64,000 bases of DNA from Heliocidaris tuberculata. Taxonomy: Eukaryota; Echinodermata; Echinoidea; Camarodonta; Echinometridae. The position numbers and the translations under genes are program-made. Every line of letters begins with the position of its first letter. The stretch's first letter is position 1. Below, in pieces: positions 58,501 through 64,000 of this stretch. The notes below the pieces were generated by a model, which ran no database searches, was not told where the DNA came from, and saw nothing but the letters and a program-made list of their open reading frames with translations. The DNA is taken from contig CM046845.1 in NCBI GenBank assembly GCA_025618425.1, forward strand, positions 34,684,277-34,748,276, given 5' to 3'.

Positions 58501-61500
58501 GAATTCACTTTGTAATGCATTAACAGCTTCTGAAGTTTCTTTGGGCAATGTTTATCACACTTTACAACAATTTTATTATTGAACTAATGTTTCTATCCAA
58601 ATTGACTTTTCTTGAGATTTAATTTGTACAGCTTGAACATTTGAATTTGTAAATCTTTATACATCAAAGTATTTACAGTACTCTAAATCTGTTTTTTATA
58701 ATAACAAATACAGGCCTATAAAAGCCTTTTGTAAGCTCTGAATACCCAATCACTACATGTACCAAGAAAAGACAAAAAATTATTTCATCTCAACAGGACT
58801 GTTTGGGGAATATATCTGTGCAGACAGAAAGAGTTTGTGAGGACGCTGGTATCATTTTAGCAATTATCCCCTTATTAAATAAACCAAATGGCAATGAGCC
58901 TAATTAAACGTTATCTTTAGACAGCCAATCAGAGCTTCTTTTTTTTTTTGCTCCTTTTGTTCCTTTAGTTTCCGATTTCGGCTTTATGTTCATTCTTGTG
59001 GTTTACTCTGATGAGTGCAAGACGATAATGTCATGCTATCGTAAGCAAGTCTACTTCAATATGTCAAGACACATTTTCGAGGAAATATCTAATATGCATA
59101 CCTTCTCTGACTGTACCGATGTCTTCCCTCTCCCAGTACCCATCTTCACCCCCATAAGCCGGGGAGCCGTCCTCGTAGTACACACTGATGTTTGGGGCTT
59201 GAGGGGGCATTGAACCTCTGAAGGCCGGGTCCATGTATACCTGAGGGTTATCACGCACCCATGGAGGCATAGGCTGTAGTGGGACAAAAATAAAGAGGAT
59301 AATAAAAAGAAATTTACTGATAAGGATACATGTATTAACCCATTCGAGACAATCGACCACATTTTGTGGTTTGCCTCAACTTTTGATTCAGAGCTCTAGA
59401 AAATATACCAGATGCATGAGTAGAAAGAGCAAAAGTTTCTGCACACATTATGCCCATTTTTGTTCCATGACCATATTGCACTTGATGCCAGGAATTTTTA
59501 AAATAAGAATTAGCTTTCAAATCCTTAAATTGGCAACACATTGAGAGGTTCAAAATCATTGTTCTTCATCAAAATTGGCAATTTTTCAACTTTTCAATAA
59601 AATATTTAACCATGTATATTGTTTTCCAAAACATTACACCCTATTAGAACCATGTAGCACGAAAAGAGAAATATTATTGTTGTCAATTTGAAGAACAAAA
59701 TTTGATCAATTCAGCCCTTAAATAATACCTGTCCTTAAAATGGCTGCTTACCACGAGAGATTCATGGAAAATGATTTGCTCATTAAAGGGTTTTGTATAG
59801 CTGTATAGCTTCTATTCTTAAACATCTTATGGAACCATATATTGAATTTCAATTATCAGTTATAAAGCACTGCCAAAATGTTGAATTTTCCTATATGTAT
59901 TGTAAACAACACAGAATTGCCAAGTATGAAAATATGAGTAACTGATCAGTTTTATCATTCTTTGTCAATATGCAGCCAAGATCCATCACCCAACCACCAG
60001 CCTCCTCTAACTTAATACAGAATGCTTGTGATTTAGTATACCCATTCACAAAAACTACATATAACCCTTTCAGCACAGGAATTATTTAAAGGCTAAATTG
60101 ATCACATTTTGTTCTTCAAATTGGCAACAATATTTTTGTTCTTTTAATGCTACATGGTTTTAATAAAATGTAATATCTTAGACAAAATATAAATGGTTAG
60201 GAACTTTGACAGGCCATGGTGCTCAGACCAAGAGAAGTAACACTTGAAATTTATCCTCTCAGATATTTATAGTCTAATAGATGTTCCAAAAACTCTTTCT
60301 CATAGAAAAAAAGGGGTGTGGTAATTGTCTGGGGAAATTTGTCCGGGACAATTTGTTCCGGCTGTAGTCATCCTAGTGGTAACTAGTGGTAGTGGTAACT
60401 GTCCTGGGGTAATTGTCAAGCAGGGCTCGACACTAACTGAAAATTTTGGTGGTCCAGTTGGACCACCAAATTTGACATATTTTAATTTTTGGTGGACCAC
60501 ACTCAATTTTGGAGGTCCACATTAAATAATAAAATAAATAAGATTTTTTTTCAAACATTTAGAAATATTTATTTGCGGTATTGTTTTCAATTTCATGGCA
60601 TGCGCTTGACCTTTCACTTTCACATACTGTATGTAAAAGCTGTAATAATCGCGTATTTTGCGAGTTGATGTTAGGATGCGAATTTCACATCTCGCGAAAA
60701 TATTTCCAGTTGATTAACGACTGCACTAATTTGCGGCGCAAAAAATGTGAAGCTTGAGAAACCAGACCTCAGTTCGCTATGATCAGGGAGGTGATGATGC
60801 TTGAAGCTTAAATTTTCACCTTAAAGGCTTAATATCTGCTCTTATAAAATTCTAGGACTTAATGTACATAAATTCTGCTACATAAAAGTTGGTTAGACAT
60901 TCAAAAATTGACTTGAATTTCACTTTTACTCTAGCTCAGTGCTAAAATCTTATGCCTTAATTCATTCTCCAGTAAAAGACATTTATATTCTTTCATTTAA
61001 TATTTTTTATTGAATTCCTGGTTCAATAATTCAGATTTGGTGTCAAATTATTGAATTTCTTCAATTATTCTTCATTCTCAAGTACATGTATAGTCACATG
61101 ACTAATGTTCGTGATCGCGATCGCAAAAATCTGCTATCGCGATCGCGATCGCGAATGTGAGTCACATGACTTATACGTGTCTTAGAAGGAAGGATATTCA
61201 GAGAAATTCAATATTTTGACACCAAAACCAACTTTTTGAAACAGGAATCTGACAAAAAATCAAATTAAATAAAATAATACAAATGTCCTATACTAGAGAT
61301 CGAATTGTGGCATGAGGTTTCAGCTTTGAGCTATAATGAAAGTGAAATTTAGCCAATTTTTTGAAATGTCTAACCATCTCATGGCAGAGTTTATGTTCAA
61401 ATTAAATGCAAGACTGCAAAATAGCAATTTAAACAATCCTGTTACACAATACATGCACATCACTAGGGTTGTATTTTAACCGATAGCCTTTTCTTGCACT

Positions 61501-63284
61501 AACAAAGAGCACTTTCGTTAAACCGATCTGAAATATTCCTGCAATGTTGGACGTTTTTCTTACCTCTCCCCTTCCTCCTTGCCATGCCGGTCTTTTCTGT
61601 GTTCCCATCGTCTCTCTCAGTATGTCCTTGCGGATTAGATTCTCTTGTAAATTATTTCTCGCATGCATGCTGAAAAAAAGAGGGTTAAAACAGAGAGAAA
61701 TGATAAGTGCTGGCATACGTTTAACAGTGAAATTAAAGCAGCTTGCACTTGAGTATTCATACAGATTTGGGTGATTTGTACACATATAATCTTTGTGATT
61801 ATAATACAGTCCACCTGTCTATCAAGACTGCCGAAGTGATTCACAAACACGGGCCAATGTTGACAGGTAGCCTTTCTACATAGGGTTCTTCAACACATAT
61901 TTCTTAAAATATAATCTTAAAAACAACATTCACTTTACAATAACTACTGTCAAAATTGGAGGTAAAATTCTTGTTGGTGTCATCATATTCAATGACGGGG
62001 GGAAAAAACGTTCTCTCTGAAAGCAAGAGGGTCTAACAAGCACCTTCAATCTTGATTTAGTGTTAATGGGCACTTTCTATCCAGTCTCCACAAACTCTGA
62101 TAAAAAGCCGTCAATAGTGACAAGAATTAACAAAAAAATTTGCATTACCTTAATTTCCTCGCCTCTTGATCAGCTTTCTGTTGTTTCCTGAGGAGCATCT
62201 TCTCTTTAGGAGTCAATCCCTTAAGAGGATCTTTCTGTCCCTGCTGAGGAGGGGGGTAGGTCATCTCTACTTCCTCTGCAAACTCCTCCTCCTCCTGCTG
62301 CCGCAGCCGTAGCGACTCGTTCTGCAGGTCCTCGTAGTGGGTCTTCTCTCGGTACATCTGGGCTAATTCCTGTGTGTCTTGGTTTAGTTTCTTAGAGTCC
62401 TCCTCCTGTTGACCGCGGTACTCAGCCATTTTGTTCTTCATTTTCTGTTGTTTGAAGAAGACATGAGAAACAAAAAAAAGTGTCTTGCAAAATTCAAACA
62501 TGGTAGTGTGATACAGTGAAACCTGTATATAAAGACCGCTCAAGGGAGACAAGAAAAGCAGTCTTTATGAGCAGGTGGTCTTTATGTACAGGTTCCTTTA
62601 ATACATGTTTCAATGAGTAACACTTTTCAAGAGAAGCGAAAATTGTGGTCTTTATAGACAAGTGGTCTTTCTATTCAGGTGGTCACTAAAGCAGGTTTGA
62701 CTGTATTTGGAAAAAACAATGCTATATCTACCTTGCCCTGTAAAGCAACATCTAATTTCATTCCTTTATACATTGAAGAGTGGGATATCAAACAAACTTG
62801 ATTGCAATAAGCCAGTATGTAATTACAATTTGCGCATGTGCAGATGAAGGTCACTTGTGCAGAGTACAATAGACCTCTATACGCTTTATAGCGTGCACAC
62901 CATGATCTGTGCACCTGTACAATTTTAGATGTTAACCAAGTAGCGTATCCACCAAAACAGATGTGTGTGTGCACATACAAATTGGGGTCATATCAGGGTC
63001 ATTTGAACCATGTATTAACTACAAACTGGCTTATTCTGACAAACATTTAATAATATCTCATATAAAGCATAGTAGGGAGAAAAGAGTATTTAGTGATGAA
63101 AAAGGAATATGGAGAAAGTCAAAAACTAGAAAGAAAAAATAGATGAGAGAATGTAAATGAATAATTATAACAAATGTTCAAATATGAGAAGTAATAAATA
63201 CACACCTCTATATGTCTTGTAACAAATGGAATTTTAGTTACTTCAGCTGCTGAGGGTCTTTTGGCAGGATCTCTGTTCAGCATG
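54376..63284 (-). CDS. NEK11: NEK11, NIMA-related Ser/Thr kinase (3' nine exons; 5' end outside window)
   Basis: Minus-strand exons in order are 63206-63284, 62149-62444, 61564-61669, 59102-59273, 58262-58351, 56126-56622, 55536-55608, 55078-55159 and 54376-54580. They total 1600 bp, and every junction is GT/AG and in phase. The window begins at the end of the kinase domain (MLNRDPAKRPSAAEV, the subdomain XI Arg region). A charged coiled coil with LTPKEKMLLRKQQKADQEAR follows, then a Pro/Ser-rich linker, acidic DDFESDSGSEPE, DDYSALMDCMQDAL, and a terminal module with FLIDQLLFLEEQ. Motif order matches vertebrate NEK11, a checkpoint kinase activated by CHK1 that promotes CDC25A degradation. The catalytic loop and activation segment lie beyond 64000. 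The C-terminal module distinguishes it from NEK1, NEK5 and NEK8. Confidence 0.88.
55078..55159 (-). CDS. NEK11: NEK11 exon: helix before C-terminal module
   Basis: An 82-bp exon encoding DQNATITDDTVGFFSPSVRA then KKIQNLRA. The acceptor is GTTATTACAG. The donor AGAGC|GTATCC is weak but keeps phase with the last exon. Confidence 0.8.
55240..55520. repeat. (GA)n / (GACA)n microsatellite in NEK11 intron
   Basis: Purine-rich GACAGA, GAGAGG and GGGAGG units, with (CAGA)n at the right end. Long low-complexity frames on both strands are artefacts. Confidence 0.95.
55536..55608 (-). CDS. NEK11: NEK11 exon: EQDGLDDYSALMDCMQDALD
   Basis: A 73-bp exon between GTTTACTAACAG and TCGG|GTAAGG. Its helix corresponds to the 'DSDIEALARCLENVLG'-type helix of vertebrate NEK11. 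Immediately downstream on this strand is the (CT/GA)-rich tract at 55240-55500. Confidence 0.85.
56017..56060. repeat. Perfect 16-bp hairpin in NEK11 intron
   Basis: TCATTTTCATAAGTCC (56017-56032) and its exact complement GGACTTATGAAAATGA (56045-56060) flank a 12-base loop. It is likely the core of a small fold-back element. Confidence 0.75.
56126..56622 (-). CDS. NEK11: NEK11 exon: long disordered linker and acidic motif
   Basis: This is a 497-bp exon. Low-complexity Ser/Lys/Pro sequence (APVKKQPVKKQPVSKQ) is followed by MERMTSMDEMRNQLEQIASE and the acidic FYSQHDDFESDSGSEPE. The last part parallels the acidic patch before the C-terminal module of vertebrate NEK11. The donor is GAG|GTGGGA. 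The plus-strand frame over it is a shadow. Confidence 0.85.
57187..57227. repeat. Perfect GC-rich 13-bp hairpin
   Basis: GCTCGCGCGGAAC (57187-57199) and GTTCCGCGCGAGC (57215-57227) are exact complements with a 15-base loop, in otherwise AT-rich intron sequence. They may mark one end of the composite repeat ending near 58110. Confidence 0.8.
57535..57975. repeat. Tandem repeat, 147-bp unit, three copies
   Basis: TGTAGAAGTTTGGAAGCC starts at 57591, 57738 and 57885, a spacing of 147 bp. Each unit includes two ATTTGCAT octamers 10 bp apart, AGCCCTATCAGATAAAACAA and GAGAAGTAGCATTTT. The third copy is the most diverged at its right end. Confidence 0.93.
57985..58068. repeat. (GGAC)n and (CA)n tract
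   Basis: GGACGGAC and GGACGCA units followed by a short ACACAC run, directly after the 147-bp repeats. GGCGCCCGTTTCATAG and CCCCTCGCGAACTTCG follow, possibly the end of a composite mobile element. Confidence 0.85.
58262..58351 (-). CDS. NEK11: NEK11 exon: short Ser/Pro linker
   Basis: A 90-bp exon with acceptor TTTTTTGTAG and donor GCGG|GTGAGA, phase 1 at both ends. It encodes PAKTPSPRRYSASDDRPIKP then ASSPNPYAA, with several S/T-P sites. It lies about 150 bp from the intronic 147-bp tandem repeats. Confidence 0.8.
59102..59273 (-). CDS. NEK11: NEK11 exon: Pro/Tyr-rich linker
   Basis: A 172-bp exon with acceptor TGTCCCACTACAG and donor GAAG|GTATGC. It encodes PMPPWVRDNPQVYMDPAFRG, then SMPPQAPNISVYYEDGSPAY and GGEDGYWEREDIGTVRE. 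G+C-rich coding composition stands out from the AT-rich introns. Confidence 0.82.
59608..60199. mobile_element. Inverted repeat element with about 127-bp arms
   Basis: The left arm 59608-59735 and right arm 60074-60199 are complementary over AACCATGTAGCA, CAATTTGAAGAACAAAAT and TTTAAATAAT-CCTG. They enclose about 340 bp of AT-rich sequence. It is probably a non-autonomous DNA element, though its precise ends were not fixed. Confidence 0.65.
60441..60500. repeat. GGTGGTCC hairpin with a third partial arm
   Basis: AAATTTTGGTGGTCC (60441-60455) pairs with GGACCACCAAATTT (60460-60473) across AGTT. A further copy TTTTTGGTGGACCAC follows at about 60486-60500. This belongs to a repeat whose class I could not name. 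Confidence 0.7.
60840..61430. repeat. Near-complete ~590-bp palindrome with GCGATCGC-rich core
   Basis: Left-arm words TTGGTTAGACATTCAAAAAT, TTTCATTTAATATTTTTTAT, TTTGGTGTCAAATTATTGAA and TATAGTCACATGAC recur in inverted order on the right, e.g. TTGAAATGTCTAACCATC, ATTCAATATTTTGACACCAA and GTCACATGACTTATA. The centre is 61113-61153, with GATCGCGATCGC and ATCGCGATCGCGATCGCG. There is no coding sequence. Confidence 0.8.
61564..61669 (-). CDS. NEK11: NEK11 exon: basic linker
   Basis: A 106-bp exon between TTTTTTTCAG and GAG|GTAAGA, in phase with both neighbours. It encodes MHARNNLQENLIRKDILRET, then MGTQKRPAWQGGRGE. It is poorly conserved, so the assignment rests on splice sites and phase. Confidence 0.75.
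62149..62444 (-). CDS. NEK11: NEK11 exon: coiled-coil region
   Basis: This is a 296-bp exon. Highly charged heptad-like sequence (NKMAEYRGQQEEDSKKLNQD, YREKTHYEDLQNESLRLRQQ) is followed by a GLTPKEKMLLRKQQKADQEA motif that corresponds to the conserved TPRERMRLRK-type motif after the NEK11 kinase domain. The donor AG|GTAATG splits an Arg/Ser codon. Confidence 0.88.
62514..62703. mobile_element. TA-flanked MITE in NEK11 intron
   Basis: The left end CAGTGAAACCTGTATATAAA and right end AAAGCAGGTTTGACTG are imperfect inverted repeats with TA on both sides (62512-62513 and 62704-62705). Inside, GTGGTCTTTATG-like words recur three to four times in the same orientation. It is Tc1/mariner-type by target site and 190 bp long. 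Confidence 0.8.
63206..63284 (-). CDS. NEK11: NEK11 exon: end of kinase domain
   Basis: It encodes MLNRDPAKRPSAAEVTKIPF then VTRHIE, the last helices of a NEK kinase C-lobe, with the invariant Arg of RPSA. The acceptor TCGTTGTAG leaves one base (C) completing the previous codon. The donor is GAG|GTGTGT. Upstream exons are outside the window, and 63285-64000 is intron without a recognisable exon. Confidence 0.88.
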
Positions 63285-64000
63285 CTACAACGATATAAAC
63301 AAAGGAATAACATCACCAAGTCGCACGTTTAACTATCTGAAACATGGAACTGTTAACAAAGGTAACAAAACATCATTCATATTAAATCAAGTTTTACAAT
63401 AAAATATTGAATACCAGCATTCCTTTCTTTCAAATAAAGTAAGTGAAACCAAGGGGCTTCAAGAGCTGGAGTTCCAACTGGCAACAAATTATCTCAAGCA
63501 GCTGCTCCTTTCTAGGGATGCACAAAAGAATCTACAGGTGCATTTTTGTCACAAATGAAATATCGAGAATATTTCACTTTTTATTTGAATAAACAAAGTG
63601 AAATTTTCACATATGATAAAATTGAATACAAAAGCCTAATTGTGTCCAGAAATTTGGCTATATTGTAGGATAGTAGTTTCAATTTGTGGAAAAAAAGTAA
63701 AATTTTACAATCCTAAAATCCCCAATTTGACACTCTTCTCATTACTCCCTGCAAACGAAATAAAAATTGCAATTGTTCAAGTACAGTTAATTATGATGTT
63801 ATATGTCAGATTAGTGCCCACACATGCCCAGTCGCGCAGTTTTAATTCATATATCAGGGAATTTTGTACAATTTCTTTTCGCTTGCCCCCAGTAAAGGTA
63901 AGCACTGTGAACTGCTCATATCATCAGACTAGTGATAGCGAAAAGTAATGATCATTACAAAATAAAGCATATTTTCCTTTGAAAATGGCCTGTAAGTTTG
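63285..64000. other. NEK11 intron, no exon seen
   Basis: AT-rich sequence with no frame resembling kinase subdomains on the minus strand. The preceding NEK11 exon must lie beyond the right edge. Confidence 0.6.

Noticed and set aside
63640..63948. Plus-strand ORF of 102 codons near the right edge
   Set aside because: It lies in a NEK11 intron on the opposite strand, with AT-rich composition and no recognisable motif.

Overview
The window is animal genomic DNA. Coding regions are split into short exons with GT/AG introns, and there are many small inverted-repeat transposons, (GA)n, (TTC)n and (TCAA)n microsatellites and long G or C runs. The two recognisable genes, WRNIP1 and NEK11, occur together in metazoans. 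The repeat style (GGGCCC-ended fold-back elements, TTAA- and TA-flanked MITEs, a LINE with a TCAA tail) suggests a marine invertebrate deuterostome, most likely an echinoderm. That placement is inference; no species can be named from the sequence alone.

Layout. (1) 1-26707 is an uninterrupted satellite array of about 128 head-to-tail monomers of 209 bp. It is cut by the left window edge and stops at a 500-N assembly gap (26708-27207). Monomers carry one of two alternative ~23-bp cassettes, and blocks of 6, 10 and about 23 monomers recur, so the array has higher-order structure. It is not protein-coding: 209 is not a multiple of 3. (2) 27208-38163 is intergenic and dense in transposons. It holds a 157-bp tandem repeat bounded by hAT-like ends, a TTAA-flanked MITE, a 5'-truncated LINE split by a hAT MITE with an 8-bp target duplication, two inverted copies of a MITE, and an unexplained 12-mer that recurs over 3.2 kb. 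(3) 38196-44745 (+) is a complete seven-exon WRNIP1 gene (740 codons), with UBZ4 zinc finger, Walker A, Walker B, sensor 1 and the C-terminal clamp-loader-like domain. (4) 44746-53696 is the WRNIP1 3' flank and intergenic DNA with nested MITEs and a degenerate minisatellite, then about 4 kb of AT-rich, repeat-poor sequence. (5) 54376-63284 (-) is the 3' part of NEK11: nine exons in continuous phase, from the end of the kinase domain through the coiled coil to the stop codon. The rest of the kinase domain lies beyond the right edge. Just downstream of the NEK11 stop are several degraded tandem copies of its last coding segment, one still open and preceded by a splice-acceptor AG.

The two genes are convergent. 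In other animals both proteins act in the replication-stress and DNA-damage response: WRNIP1 protects stalled forks and NEK11 acts in the S/G2-M checkpoint. Whether the neighbourhood is functional cannot be judged here. The observations most worth following are the higher-order, cassette-switching satellite, the duplicated NEK11 terminal segment, and a ~590-bp near-complete palindrome with a GCGATCGC-rich core in a NEK11 intron.
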